Positions 49,192-62,266 of a stretch of DNA of 64,000 nt are shown piece after piece; the stretch's first letter is position 1; the number at the start of each line of letters is the position of its first letter. This stretch comes from Tetragonia tetragonoides (taxonomy: Eukaryota; Streptophyta; Magnoliopsida; Caryophyllales; Aizoaceae). A model generated the notes under the pieces. That model made no database searches. It worked only from the letters and a program-made list of their open reading frames with translations, and had not been told where the DNA came from. Position numbers and translations under genes: made by a program. The DNA lies in assembly GCA_038025085.1 (NCBI GenBank), contig CM076141.1:15440001-15504000 (forward strand). The letters are read 5' to 3'.

Positions 49192-49460
49192 CTCCCTCCG
49201 TTCCGTTCAAACGCTCCCATTTGCTTTTGGCACAAAAAACAAGGAAAATTTATTTTGCCATCTACTTTCCCCATATACCCTCAATATTAACATGGGTGGA
49301 GAGAGACTTGAGGAGAGAGAAAGAAGAGGGCGTGGCTTGGGTTTTAATGGGGGTAATATTGTAAATGACTAGTAAATTCCTTACCAACTAAAGAAATGGG
49401 AGTGTTTGTATGAAACATCCATTTTAGGTAAATGAGAGCGTTTGAACGGAACGGAGGTAG
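49192..49460. mobile_element. Stowaway-like MITE, 269 bp
   Basis: Left CTCCCTCCGTTCCGTTCAAA, right TTTGAACGGAACGGAGGTAG, TA on both sides (49190-49191 and 49461-49462). Long, almost perfect inverted ends typical of Tc1/mariner-derived MITEs. Confidence 0.9.
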
Positions 49461-49462
49461 TA

Positions 49463-50335
49463 TTAATTTACAACATAAGATGCGTCCGCCTAAAAAGGTA
49501 ATTAGTAATTAGCTTGACAAGCTGACACAACGAAACAGTTGCAATGTAAAAATAAGAGAAAATATACGTATATTAGTTATAAAAATTTAAAAAGCAATCT
49601 CAAGATAAAATATAATAAAAAGAGTATGTGTAGAATAAAGAAATAAACGATGAATCTAAAATGACTCTAGGTCCAATCTTTAATATGAAACTTTACCATT
49701 ATCACGTATAATATTATAACTGTACGTAATATACTGATCCCCCATGTTATTTAAGGGCTCCAATTTATGTTCCCTTCAACTTTATAATTATTAATGTACT
49801 CCCTTCCTACCACAAATAAAATTACATTGGACTTTTTGCGTTTTTCAAGGCATTACTTTGACTGCATATAACTTTAAAAAACAAGCAAGCATTAAAATTT
49901 GTTTTGGTATTCTAGGCTTACGTCTAAAACTTCTTTATTTTTTGAAAAGTAGTTATGTTTACATTAGACATTAAAACTAATTTTACCATAAAAGAATCAT
50001 ATCTTTGGAAGGTAAGTTGTACACTTATATCAACATAAGAGCATTGGCGTACCAACATCAAGCATAGACAGACTTTGAAACTATTACCTCTTGGATCACG
50101 TAACATATAAGATGAGTTAATTAATAGTTAATTGAAAATTGATAATAAGAGTTATAAATTAGATAAGATGCCTTATAAGTCATCGTAATCTTATTATATG
50201 GCATTCATGATATTAAATAGATTATATAAATTTTTATTCATTTATTACTAATAATTTTTCATAAGTGGCAATTACACTTTGATTTTTTGATGAGATTAAT
50301 AATCACGTTATATTAATTTTATTATTATATAATCA
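49463..50335. other. AT-rich spacer
   Basis: TACTCCCTTCCTACCACAAA at about 49798 looks like one end of another Stowaway-type element, but I find no matching right end. Confidence 0.35.
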
Positions 50336-50365
50336 CAGTTCGTGCAATGCACGGGCATACTCACA

Positions 50366-51295
50366 GGCATCCACCTAGATATGGATCTCCTCACCCCAAT
50401 TCTTCTTATGCCTCCCTCTTCTTCTCTTACAGTCCGTAAGTATAATCTTTTCACACTGCCTCACGGGAGCATCTGGGTATCTCCTCATAACATGTCCAAA
50501 CCACCTGAGTCTCATCTCATGCATTTTTCCCTCAATGTCTGCCACCCTCACCTTGTCACGCACCACCTCATTTCTGACCTTATCTCTCCTAGTGAGGTTG
50601 CACATCCAACGGAGCATCCTCATCTCAACCACCTTCATCTTTTGAACATGCGCTTGTTTAATCTGCCAACACTCTGTACCACAGAGCATAGCTGGCCTAA
50701 TAGCTATGCGGTAAAATTTACCTTTTAATTTAAGTGGTATCTTATCGTCGCTAAGGACACCCGAAGCACTTCTCCATTTTAGCCCCCCTGCCTTGATACG
50801 ATGGGCTACGTCTTCGTCAATTTCTCCGTTACTTTGAATGATCGACCCCAAATACTTGAAACTCTCTTTCCTTGGTACCACTGCGGTGTCATTTGTCAAT
50901 CCTAATCTCCAATTCAGAGACAACCCCTCCCCTCGTGAAGCTACATCCCAAATACTTTGTTTTTGTCCTACTCAATTTAAAACCCTTTGCTTCCAGAGTA
51001 TCCCTCCATATTTCTAACTTGTTGTTAACACCTTCTTTTGTTTTATCCATCAAAACTATGTCGTCAGCAAACATCATGCACCAAGGCACATCTCCTTGAA
51101 TACTCTTAGTGAGTTCATCTATAACTATTGCAAATAAGAAAGGGCTCAAAGAAGAACCCTGATGGAGTCCTATGTCAATCGCAAAATGGTCTGTGTCCCC
51201 TCCCATCGTCCTCACTCTAGCCCTCACACCTTCATACATGTCCTTAATAACTCGAATATAGGCAACCGGGACTTCCTCCTTTGATAAGTGATAAC
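50366..51295 (-). pseudogene. RTE-type LINE fragment: reverse transcriptase
   Basis: The minus strand encodes VIKDMYEGVRARVRTMGGDT, GLHQGSSLSPFLFAIVIDEL and MMFADDIVLMD (catalytic Asp pair). After a frameshift near 50900 it reads [33 protein letters not shown] and [11 protein letters not shown]. This is the C-terminal half of RTE-clade RT proteins in plants. The endonuclease and the front of the RT are missing. It lies directly next to a degraded hairpin sequence (GTGCAATGCAC, 50342-50352). Confidence 0.9.
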
Positions 51296-51299
51296 ATGT

Positions 51300-53030
51300 G
51301 ATGGAATCAACTCAACCAAAAGCTTAAGCTACTAGTTAAAATTTAATAAAATATATTCAGCTGATAATTATTGATGCATATGCGGAATAACAATCGACAA
51401 GAATAGGATAAATAAAGAACAATAAAGATAGAATCTTGACTCAAATAACCAGCTAAACCACCTAGGCTTGAAACTAATAATCTGAATACAAGTTTGAACC
51501 ACAAAGGCTCGAGTTGTACCACCAAGGCACGAAAACAATTAAACTCACAAAGAATTCAAAGCAAACAAAATGTTTATTAATCAATATAAGCTGTCTATAT
51601 TACATTACACGCACACCTTTTATATAGGCAAATCAAAAGTAATCGTAAACCAACTAGGAAACTAATAAGAAGTAAATCTGAGCTAGGAGCCTAGGATACA
51701 CTTTCCTAAACCAAATCAGATTTCACTCTCCTAAACCTATTCATAAACAAACTAACATCCTATCCTTAATTAGTTAAACTATTATACTGAAAATAAAATT
51801 AACTAAAATAATTAAAATAATCCTCGACACGTTTCCTTGGAGCCCAAGGCAATGATGTCCAATTTTGCACTGTAACTTCAAACACACTTTTGACCACGTT
51901 CCATTTCTGATTCTGGAAATTCTCAAAACATGAAAGTTTTAGATCTCGATTATATCATTTCTCAGAACTTTTAATCATGATGATATGATGTCGTATGAGT
52001 GAGTTATGGCTTAAATACTAACTACTGTCGAAAACTGCCAAAACTGCGAGATTGTTCACAATGAATATGATCGTATAATAACAACTTTAATCCCGATCTC
52101 TTGTGCATACTCCATGTAATCATCATCACTAAAATATACTCCACGAAGGAACATAATAGAATCAAGATAGAATGTTCTCTTAATTCACCTTGAAACGCAC
52201 CTTTATTGCTTTTCAAAAGCCATGAATTAAGAGTTGGATCATTCAAATAGTTCAGGTGATATATAACAAAATTTGATCCTTCCTCTCCTTCATCAATTAT
52301 AATTGTATTAGAAGTAGAGTAGGGAACTAATTGCATAAGAAAAACATGTCAAAAACAATAAAACAACCATAGGAAGTTAGGAACCTATATAACCTACGAC
52401 ACATATACATCTCCTAGAATTCCAATAGCTCTATACCATCCCAAAGCAAATATAACAGCAAATCCCCCCCCCCCCCGGCAAGCCTCTTCCCGGCCCTCAA
52501 GTCTGATTTGTCTCCAGCCCTCAAGTCTGATTTGCCTGTATTAGTAGTTTAGTACTAATCACGTAGCTATTCATTTCTAACGTTTATGCTTTGTTTCTAT
52601 TACGTGTTCATGGGTCATGATTTCTTGCTTTTTAATTAATTTTGCGATCAATTCATGTTATTCTTTTCTATTTTGTTTCAGGACGTATAAAACATAAAAC
52701 ATTAGAATCGCCCCTGGATGCATGGTGACCTTTGTTTGTTCCAGTAAAGATGGTGGGTATTGATGATTTTTTTTTTTTTTTTTGGTGCGCGGTATGTGCT
52801 CCTTATTGGTTGTTCAAGCTTAATTATTTAATAATGCATGTAAATTACTGAATTAATGTGCATACTAACATTTTGCTATGTATACATCCAATATTATTAG
52901 TTTTTGTAATCTTGTGGTTAATTGGTATTATTGACCGTCAACATTTATAGCTATTTTTTTTTAATAATACTGGGGAAAAGTTCTCTATCGAGAAATCTCT
53001 TGATTAACATATATATATATATATATATAT
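51300..53030. other. AT-rich spacer
   Basis: AAATTTAATAAAATATATTC at about 51337 also occurs at about 48750. A C-run lies at 52466-52478. A minus ORF at 52022-52336 has no recognisable domain. No gene supported. Confidence 0.35.
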
Positions 53031-53035
53031 ATATA

Positions 53036-53063
53036 CTAGTTTAAAGCCCGTGCGTTGCACGGG
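53036..53063 (-). other. Helitron-like 3' terminus
   Basis: Minus strand: CCCGTGCAACGCACGGG perfect hairpin, CTTTAAA, then CTAG and T. Confidence 0.65.
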
Positions 53064-54460
53064 TTGAGTGAAATGTAGTTTTTATATTAATATTTATTAG
53101 TTTGAAACTTACGCGATGCAAGGGCTAATCGTAATAGTTCGTTTTGCATTAAGGTGGTTTATTAATGTAAACCTATTAGTTTCTTCTAACCAACCAATTT
53201 ATTATTACAGTCACTAATAGAATATTTGATATGCAGGTTATGAAATTATTTTTAAGTGCTCAAAAAGGTTCATCAAGCATTTTATTTTTATGTAATAATT
53301 TTTTATTTTTCTCTCGAAAGACCGTGTCGAAACTATTTGCAAGTTATTTCATTGCACACCATGTTCAAAAGTGTTAAAGGAGACCTTTTTTAAGTACTTT
53401 TTTCTCTCTCTGATCAGTTAGATTCTTCTAGCTTCTTTTGTTTTTGTTCTATTACGCTGCTCTTTTTAAATTTGCATATAACTGTTTTAGTTTCTTTTTA
53501 ATATATAATATATATACCATGAATGTGTACATATTGGTTTTACAGATGATCGAATTCCTTTTCTTTCTCATTCAGTCAGAGATTATGTTTTGAGAAAAGT
53601 TTGAGATTATCGCAGAGAAATGTAAAGATTTAATAACGTTGGTATGTATATTAAATTATAATATTCTCAATCAAATTATTATAGCTCAAATTATTTCATG
53701 ATTAATCGGGTAAAAGATATCATAAACATTGTACCATAAATTAATTTGCATGTGCCATAAGGTGGCTTAATCTTATGTCACCAAAAAAAAAAGGTGGCCT
53801 AATCTTAATGGGAGTGATGTTCTTATTGGAGTTTTGAGTCTAATAGTGGTAGAATTAATATAGAAGTGATTGTAATTTTGTATTCTTTCATTATAACAAA
53901 GAAAATTATCACCAACTTTTACATTGCACGGACTATGAACATTGTACTATAAAATTGCTTATTGAAGTTTTGAGTGTAATAGTGGTGGAATTAATATCGA
54001 AGTGTTTGCAACTTTGTATTCCTTCGTTATAACAAAGAAAATTTATCACCAACCCTTATATTGCACGGTTTTAATGACTATTACGTAATTTTCAACATCT
54101 ACAACTTTGCAAATTAATGAGATCCATCCATTATTTTCTGAATAAAACCCCCACAAGCCCTCTATTTCTTTCCCTTAGTTATCGAGTTAGGACTTAGACT
54201 TAAAAGGTGTTTACTAGAGTTTCGTATTGGTGTAATATAGTTGAGTGTCTATCCTTGCTGAATATATAAATTTTAGCTTAAGTATACAAGATTTATTGGG
54301 TATTCTCAATTCAAAGATGGGGAGTTATCTTACTTTTTCTCTTGGTTTATTTAACCCATTTGAATAATACTAATACTATCATTAAAGGTTTGGACTTTTT
54401 TTTTTGGTGACAAGAAGTTTGGAGTATTTTAAATATATATATCAAATATGAGTATATTAA
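53064..54460. other. AT-rich spacer with a repeated segment
   Basis: About 100 bases (GTTTTGAGTSTAATAGTGGT onward to TATTGCACGG) occur twice, near 53831-53930 and 53967-54070. No gene. Confidence 0.45.
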
Positions 54461-54466
54461 CATGAA

Positions 54467-54491
54467 CCCGTGCATCGGGTTTTATAACTAG
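54467..54491 (+). other. Helitron-like 3' terminus, degraded
   Basis: CCCGTGCATCGGGTTTTATAACTAG|T: one arm of the hairpin is shortened. Preceded by TATATTAACATGAA, as at 48635. Confidence 0.45.
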
Positions 54492-54785
54492 TAGTTACTA
54501 TTTCGTAACTTTGTATATTCTAATTTTGTAATTTTCGCATGGTATTCACTATTCATTATTCAATCCACTCACATGGGCTTGAGCATTGAGGGAAACATTT
54601 ATCAGACTCTACTTTTTGATTTTATATGTAGATGGGCTTTTATAACTTTCACTACATCAGCAACATATATGGCCTATTGAGTCTGCTTTCAAGGTCTTAC
54701 TGTCAGTCTTGATACGGGCAGCACAAACTGTTTGGGCTAAATCTACAACAGAACCCTCAAAACGTATACGGCCAATTTACAAAAA

Positions 54786-55037
54786 TTTGTGTGGACTTTA
54801 GTTCATGATGGACCAATAGTCTAAATGTCATCCTATATTTCATCTAGAGTCACCCTTTTAATAGCGGAGTCACCCCTTACTTCTAGTTAAGCCAACACCC
54901 TTGGCGCCACCCTTCTAATAGTGGAGCTATCCCATACTTTACCTAGAGTCACCCCTCTAATAGTGAAGTCACCCCTATTTCATCTGGAACCACCCCTCAA
55001 ATATACTTGGTCCACGGTGGACTAAGTCCACACAAAA
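54786..55037. mobile_element. MITE-like element with internal GTCACCCCT repeats
   Basis: Left TTTGTGTGGACTTTAGTTCA, right (reversed) TTTTGTGTGGACTTAGTCCA: inverted ends of about 28 bases. The interior (54850-54990) is four to six imperfect units around GAGTCACCCCTCTAATAGTG. No target duplication confirmed. Confidence 0.6.
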
Positions 55038-55319
55038 CCAGCTACCTCCAATAAATCCCTCCATAAGAAAAATGTGTTTTTATTTGTTTTTTTTAAAAAA
55101 AAATATTTTCTTTTTAATATTAATTTTTGCGAGGTAATGAAGAGATTAATTGAAGAAGTCCATTGGGTTTGGAACTGATTCAACAACGTAAGCACAACTT
55201 TATTTGCTGGGCTGGCTAGTTATAATGAAAAGATTGAAACCTAATGAAGGGTAAAGTGGTATGTGATTAGGAGAATTTATTATTTATTTATTATTATTTT
55301 TTTTTTCTTCAAGGACGCA

Positions 55320-55630
55320 TGTAATAGCCCGCAAATCACATGTGCTGGGCAAGCCAATCCATCAACTTTGATGGGCTGACTGACTCAAGCAGAGGAGGAA
55401 ACTCTCCCTATAAAGAAAGGTAGAGTGTTGTGAAACAATTAGAGAGATAGAGAGCAGAGAGTAAAGGGGAGGAAGAGGTATCCGTATTATTCACATGAGG
55501 GATATATATAGTACAAGAGAGGTTAGGATTTTGCTTGCAGAGCAAGAACCCTAGTACAAGATATGATAAGTATATAGCTATAGTATTTCTACAGTATATT
55601 GTACATCCACATATAATATATTTCATAACA
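55320..55630 (-). repeat. 3' LTR of a second copia-like element (minus strand)
   Basis: 311 bp with TG...CA ends (TGTAATAGCCC to TTTCATAACA on the plus strand). The neighbouring CAAGGGGGGG (minus strand, 55640-55631) is a clear polypurine tract next to its minus-strand start TGTTATG. CCCTATAAAG near 55409 lies on the plus strand. No partner LTR or coding region is seen in the window. Confidence 0.7.
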
Positions 55631-56300
55631 CCCCCCCTTGGATGTACAATACTAGAGAATATGCCTCGTTAAAACCTTACTAGGAAAATCCAGTGGGATA
55701 AAACCTAGCGAAGGAAAAAGAGTACGTTATTCTTCAATACGCCTGAGATGCTGCCTCATTAAAAACCTTGCCTGGAAAACCCATTGGGACAAAACCATGG
55801 TTAAGGGAAAAAGAGTGCAGCGCGTATTTCCTCTCCTCATGACAATATTTGTCTAGATCTTCAAGTTGATGTAATTGTGATCTTCAACATGAAATGTTTT
55901 CGTAATGGATAAGAAACTTCAGTGTAACATATCACAATTTTCATGAATTCCTGCATGTTTAGAAAATATGTTTCTAACAAATTTCATATTTCTCCTGAAT
56001 ATGGTGTACCTTTCAGTCATATCAATATCATTCCAACCATTTGTTTATCCAACAAATAAAGTGAGACATTAAAATGGAACTCACTAAATTCCATAATATC
56101 CTTGTCATGTTGCCTCGTTAAAAACCTTGTTAGGTAAAACCCAAAGGGATAAAAAACTCAATGAAGGGAAAAAGAGTGCAACCACTACTTCACCAAAACT
56201 TTTGCTAGGAAAACCCGATGGGAAAAACCTACGGAATAGGAGAAAAACATGAAGTGCGTAAAGTCTCATCCTTTAATAGCAACTTCACACTATATGAGCA
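55631..56300 (-). mobile_element. 3' non-coding region of the second copia-like element
   Basis: Four diverged copies of AAACCTTGCTAGGAAAACCC followed by RTGGGAYAAAACC and GAAGGAAAAAGAGTGC, at about 55675, 55757, 56118 and 56205. On the minus strand this motif lies just before the polypurine tract, as in the 3' region of many plant copia elements (recalled, not checked). No RNase H coding found. Confidence 0.5.
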
Positions 56301-59090
56301 ATTTTCATAATTCTAAGCCATTTAACATAGACCTTCTTCGGGAGATCTTTTAGTAAATATAAACCTTCTACATGAGGTCAATATTGGAACATAATAGTAT
56401 CCAATTTGAAATATCAATCGGTGCTCATATTTTTCTTATCATCACAAAATCTTTGTAATTTTGGGAATGAAAGGAAATATTCTATGGCACTTCAGGACCA
56501 TAAGAATCACCTATTCCATAATCATGGTACTTCAAGACCATAACAATCTCAATATTAAATATCACCAGTAGGTCATCACAAAGTGATCTTCACATAAACT
56601 TGCTACCTTTGAGAATGTTCTAATTATTTTGTGATCGATAATCTCATAGCATACTCAAACTTCTGGTTGAGACAATAATCAATTCATTCAAAACTCTTTT
56701 AAAGAGGTTTTTGTATCTTGCATCACGTTATATCCAAACCGTGAATGCTTTCCAACAATATATTTTGTCTCATTCTCATTCAACTTATTTGAGACAAATA
56801 ATTCATGTATGTCATTGATTCATGAACTTTTATAACTTTGAATATCAGAGGTTCATGTAATTTCAATATAAGCTCTTTGGGAGCTTTTCACTTATTCAAA
56901 GGTCTATATATACCATTATACATATCCAACAAACCATTTAGAGTCCTTCAGAGACTATATCTTCAATCCTTCTGGGATTGACATACTGTAGGAGTAAATA
57001 TCTCCCTTTATAGGTTTTTGCCTATAAAATATGTAGTAACCTACAAAACTACATTACAATGAAAATGTGTGCATGCATTATGAGATGAAATTAATAAAAT
57101 AGTAAATGTTAAATAAATAGAAATAAAATATAAAATATAATGGCATCCATGATATATGACTTATAATCTATATGCACACAATGTATGAATCGATAATGTA
57201 AACTGTACAATTTGGATATCAAATCCGTAAATCAGCTGGACTACAGGTCCATGAGCTCATTTCAAATTCCAATCAATAATTTGTCGACTTGTAGATGGAC
57301 TATACATATATGATCCCCATTCATATGTACATCATATCTTGCATATGCATATCAGTTCCTTCATATACCGTTACAAAATATAAACCGTTGAAATCTCATA
57401 ATCCACTTTATTTATCCATCAGCAATACTGGCAAATGATATCTGAATATTTTCTTAGGAGGTACATTTTCCTTTTCCACATAGGCCATCTATTTTTATTC
57501 AGATATCCATACCTCTTTAGGGGTATTTATAAGTTTGTAAAGATTTGTCCATATTTCATATCTCTTTAAGAGTACCAACCAACTGCACGATCTTGCCATG
57601 TTTAATAATATACTTTCAGTAGGAACCAATCTTCAATTAACTTGAATGAAAGTAAACTCAATATACTACATTTCAGGTGTATCAGTTCTAACATAATTCG
57701 CAAGATATCTCAATTCTCACAACATTTATTTCTATAACCATAGCGCTTCATACTTAAACATATAGAGGTTTGAAATAAAGCTGGTATATATGTATACATG
57801 CATATGAACCTCATTTTTGTATCATAACCTGAACTTCTGGTTCAGACGGGGATCAACATTCTACATACTTAGTGTATGTCTTTGTTTTCTTCAAATTTCC
57901 TCTATTATTCTCCCCCTCAACTGAAAAAACTATCTCTCGTGGACAGTGATAAATGGGCATTTCTTTAAATTAAAATCCAGCTTAGGTCCACCACTTTCTC
58001 ACATTCTTTTGATGAGTTTCACTTTATAAGTTCTCTGGTGGAGAATAATAATTCTAGAGAGTACATGTAATTAGCAGTTGGTTATCTTTGTGCTCATATA
58101 ATTTGCCCCATACAAGAGATCAAATATTGATAAAAACAATGAAAACATACTTTATAACAAACTTGCATAATGCAATACAACTCCTTTTAAGTGATCTTCT
58201 GGCCACTTAATTTCATTTTATACAATTTGCTATCAATATCTCTTGTCTCTTTTCGAATCAAACTAACTTATTGTTCAAAACTATATATATATACTCCATC
58301 TCGTTGTTAGTCTTGCCTTTAAACATCATAGTAATATAACACGAGAGAGTATGAGCACATTATCATATAATTATTCAAGAGAAACTTCAGGTTCTCAGAA
58401 CACGGGTGTTTCCATTCCCGGATGGCCTAAACCGTCACATCCACAAAATATGTCACGCAATTAACTTCTGGTTAATTTTTGCTTAATAACAATCGACTTT
58501 GACGTGATTCTGGCCAGATGTATGAAGCGATAATGACATAACTTATGTCTCTTTTCTAATGGCAAGACATCTCATTTTTACGGGAGATATGGTTCATGCT
58601 CTTCTAGAGCTTGTTCTCAACTTGTTCACATAAATGGACATTTCTATCTTTTGGATAAGTTTCCTTTGTATTAACACAAGTCCATTGTCATAGTACAAAG
58701 CATATGACATTGTCATAGTACAAAGCATATGACATTGTTTATCTCATATTTGAGTGCGGATCACATTTTGTCTCCCTCTTTTCCGTACATTCGTAGTAGG
58801 AAAAATGATTCAAAAGACAATTAACATATTGTCCCAACAATAATTATTTAGGGGTACAAGTTTCGAGCTTGTAAGTACAAACTATACACGCATCTTCCCA
58901 CTTGACTTTGGACTTCAGGCCAAAGATTCATTTCATCATTGTATTATCCGAAGTGAATTTGCAACTTTAGAGGACTTCTTACCCCAAATTATATAGATTG
59001 TTGACTCAAGTGGGTATAATGTCAATCTATTGTACTGCAAATAATTTCTCCTTTGTTTAATTAGAGATACCCCGTTTGTAATATACGAAT
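56301..59090. other. Non-coding stretch, possible extension of the copia-like element
   Basis: AT-rich with recurring phrases such as CTTCTGGTT(G/C)AGAC and CTTCAGGACCATAA. A 28-bp unit (TGTCATAGTACAAAGCATA...) is tandemly doubled near 58687-58735. No coding similarity on either strand. Confidence 0.4.
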
Positions 59091-59093
59091 CAC

Positions 59094-59865
59094 CAGTGGC
59101 GGATCTACAATGCACAAAGGATATGCACGTGCATACCTAGCGGTCCAGAAAAGAAACTAGTGGTAGCCCAGTAAGCCAAGCCCAGAATTTTTTTTGTTGT
59201 GCATAACTAAAAGTTATTGTCCAGCCCAATCCATGAGATAAAGTGAAAAATCATTCTTCTACAGTACTATTTCCTTCTCTACGGCCCTACGGGACCGCAA
59301 AGCTAGAGTATGTGTTTGTGTCAGGGCTTTAGAAGAGAAGGCCACATTTTACTTTCTCTCTTACTCACTCTCTCTCTTCTGGGCTTCTGGCAACAAAGTG
59401 AAGGCAGTGGAGTAGTGGACCACACACCACAAATTTGAAGTGATTTTTTTACTAATCAGGATTCAGGTTCAGGAATCAGGAATCACTATCACGAGTGCCC
59501 TGTTTACATTAAAAAAAAGGACATTTAAAAAAATAATCTAATTATATATCTAAAATCTACACTAACGTCTTTTTATTTTTTTTAGCTAGAAACACTTTTG
59601 GATTTTACAATTAGTAGCTTTTATCCCTTTTTCCATGAGCAATTAGTTGTCTTTTTGAATTGTACTCTGTAATTTTTGTAGATTATACTCTAATCTATTA
59701 AACGATTTAACCATTGAAACGAGGCGGTAGGGACCGTATTGATTTGAGACTCCTGAGCGAGGCACACAATCAGAATTTAGGGTTCAAAAATTCATTGTTA
59801 CAAAAATATGGTTAACGATTTTATAATTGTGCATACCCAAATCTCAAATCCTGGATCCGCCACTG
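59094..59865. mobile_element. Non-autonomous DNA element with CAGTGGCGGATC ends
   Basis: Inverted termini CAGTGGCGGATCTAC and (reversed) CAGTGGCGGATCCAGG, and a similar inner pair (GTGCATACC / GGTATGCAC). 772 bp, no coding. Ends of this kind are common in plant non-autonomous elements. No exact target duplication seen. Confidence 0.6.
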
Positions 59866-60338
59866 CCCATAATCATCTGTTTTATCAACAATTCACAATG
59901 TTTCACTGTTCTGAAACTTTGGTTCATGGCCTAGGCTGTCACAAATATTATGCAAAGCAGAATTTGCAGGAGACATACCAAATTCTAATTCAAGAAACAG
60001 GTTTTGTTTGCTGGATTTGCAATTTTGGTTTATCATTTTTTGAGAGCTAGAAATTAGATACACAGAGCTTAATGACCATTCGTTGCGTTTAGAGTACTTG
60101 TAATATGTGTTATGCGTATAACAAATTCTTTTATAATATGATTTTAATGTAAGTGACAGAGTCACAAGTTTATTCTATCAATACAAGAACCTCAAAATCT
60201 GTAATAGTTTACCTAAGTATAAATTTTGCTTTTACATAGATATGTTTAGTAGGCTTAAAACCCAAGCTAAGCAATCAATCTAATGGCACTCTTAAGCACC
60301 TCCAAATCGAAAGCTAAGAGAGAACTCAGTTTGGTTAT
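59866..60338. other. Region 3' of the pectinesterase gene
   Basis: Probable 3' UTR and downstream sequence of the gene at 60339-61039. No other gene supported. Confidence 0.4.
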
Positions 60339-61039
60339 TCAATTACTAGTCAAATTGGGATAGAATGGGATGCCATAAGATGGAAGCCATACATCACCCC
60401 CAATGAAATTCGCCACGGTAAAGTTACTTGCATCAATGGAGCTATTGATCACTCTAAAACCAGGCCATGTAACCCTAGCACCAGTATCAGACCCTGGACC
60501 TCTATTATTGTACTCTCCATAAAACAGAGTTTTTAGGGCGAATTCACCATCCCATTCCAACCATCCAGCAGGATCAACCACATCATCGATGTACGACAAC
60601 ATGAAAACCGTCCTAGAGTAATCTTTCCAAGGCCTTCCTAGGAAAGTTTTGGTCGCGGTCTTATTAGCAGCCAAGTCTGAAGCAGCTGTGACTTTGCAAT
60701 TTAAGATAGAAATGCCGGTGTTTTGGTTAGGATCTTCGCGGCCTTGGGCAGTGAACATGTTCTTCTGATTCTCGAGAGGGATTCGAGCATATAGGTTGCA
60801 GTTCTGGAATACTACAGCTGCGTTACCAAAGATAAAGTCCACTGTTCCGTAAATGTCACATTCGCGGTAGAATTGTCTTAAGGAGTGTGTATACAATGTG
60901 TCTTGGTAGCCTATAAAGCTGCATTGGTAAAATGCTGAGAGATCTGAACCACTTCTTAGAGCTACTGCTTGATGTTTCGTTGGACCAGCGTAGTTCTCTA
61001 CTGTAATGCCTTTGGCAATGAAGCCCTTTCCTACAACGG
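60339..61039 (-). CDS. Pectinesterase (pectin methylesterase), last exon
   Basis: Removes methyl esters from cell-wall homogalacturonan; acts in the apoplast. The exon starts after the acceptor TATGTGCTCAG at 61040 (phase 1, completing an Ala codon) and ends at the stop 60339-60341, about 233 codons. Active-site blocks are all present: [10 protein letters not shown] (first Gln), GYQDTLY (Gln and Asp), [11 protein letters not shown] (second Asp) and [13 protein letters not shown] (Arg and Trp). Cys residues in YQCSF and YRECDI are kept. The C-terminal part ([29 protein letters not shown]) is of normal length. Upstream exon(s), with the signal peptide, any PMEI pro-domain and the GxYxE motif, are not found before 64000, so the gene is partial in this window. 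No lesion seen; probably a working gene. Confidence 0.93.
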
Positions 61040-61042
61040 CTG

Positions 61043-62266
61043 AGCACATACAAAGAAACAAAACATGAGAAAATTAAAAGTTAGTAAGTCGTTTAGCCTA
61101 CTTCAAAAAAAAGAATTCGGAAAAGAAGAAACATCAATGCCTCCAAAGAGAGGTAAGGGGGTCGGTTGTATACATGTATACAGCCTTATGATTTCTACGA
61201 AAACAAAGAGAGCGTTTCCGTTTGACCTTGACGTTAAGCCAAATACAGTCAGCCCACGGGCCGGCAATGTTAGACAGAAGTGTGACATCTGTGTCAGCGT
61301 GATTCAAGCGCTAGCCCAAAGACAATGCCAATGAATGAGGACCCAGAAAGATGGGTCCCCTGACTCCCCTTTAGGCTTAAGTTGAATATATAGTTGATCA
61401 GGACCACAAAATGGTGAAGTATTTTACTTGATACTTCTTCTTTAGTCCTAACCAAATCAATCACTCTAGCAAGTAAAAGAGAAGTTGAAAAAGATAAAAG
61501 CACTTGGGGACTACTAATATACTATCGAGTTTCAACCAGCTATATGCTCCAATCTAGGAGATTTCTAATCATCAACTAGATTATTTAGTCAAGTATTAGA
61601 GATATTAATTGTTGTAAACAAGTTGCGCACTGTTCTCTTTCAGTAGTTTTCAAGTTGAATTCATTAGAATTTAGTTTAGCTAAGTAAAGCGAAGTACAGT
61701 TTAATAAAAATAAATTCATTTTCATAAAACGAAATGAAATTTTATCTTTTTATTGCCATTAAAAGTAAATTTAATTCAGCTCAATTCAATTCAGATATAA
61801 TTAGTTAAAATTAGGTAGAGATCAAGCAAAGTTTTACTACTTATTTGGATTATTTATCTGAAAAAAAAAAAACTATAGACAGATAAATGATGTACTGATT
61901 TCATATGTTATCCTTCGTTAATTCATTCATCACAAAATGATCATTAGAAATATTCACTGGGTATGTTCTTGACCTGCCAACCATCAATCAAGTACTCACG
62001 TGAGACGGAATTCATCATGTCACTCACGACTCACGACTCACGACTTCACGAGCCTTGGATCTACTGAGTTCATTATTTTAATATTATTGTAGACAAATTT
62101 AGATTCCAAGTTCAATCACGCATTCACGCTTCAGAGTTTTGGTTTAGTCGGTTAAGCACATAGGCCATAGCAACAAGCCAACAATGCAAGAAGATACAAA
62201 CACAAATAGACACTAATAGTGTTTTAATTTCTTGATTAAGGTTTGTTTTATGATCTTATATACTTA
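61043..62266. other. Probable intron or upstream sequence of the pectinesterase
   Basis: No second pectinesterase exon recognised on the minus strand. TATACATGTATA near 61168 is a short palindrome; otherwise unremarkable. Confidence 0.35.

Noticed and set aside
52022..52336. A 104-residue minus-strand open frame
   Set aside because: No known domain, AT-rich composition and no supporting signals.
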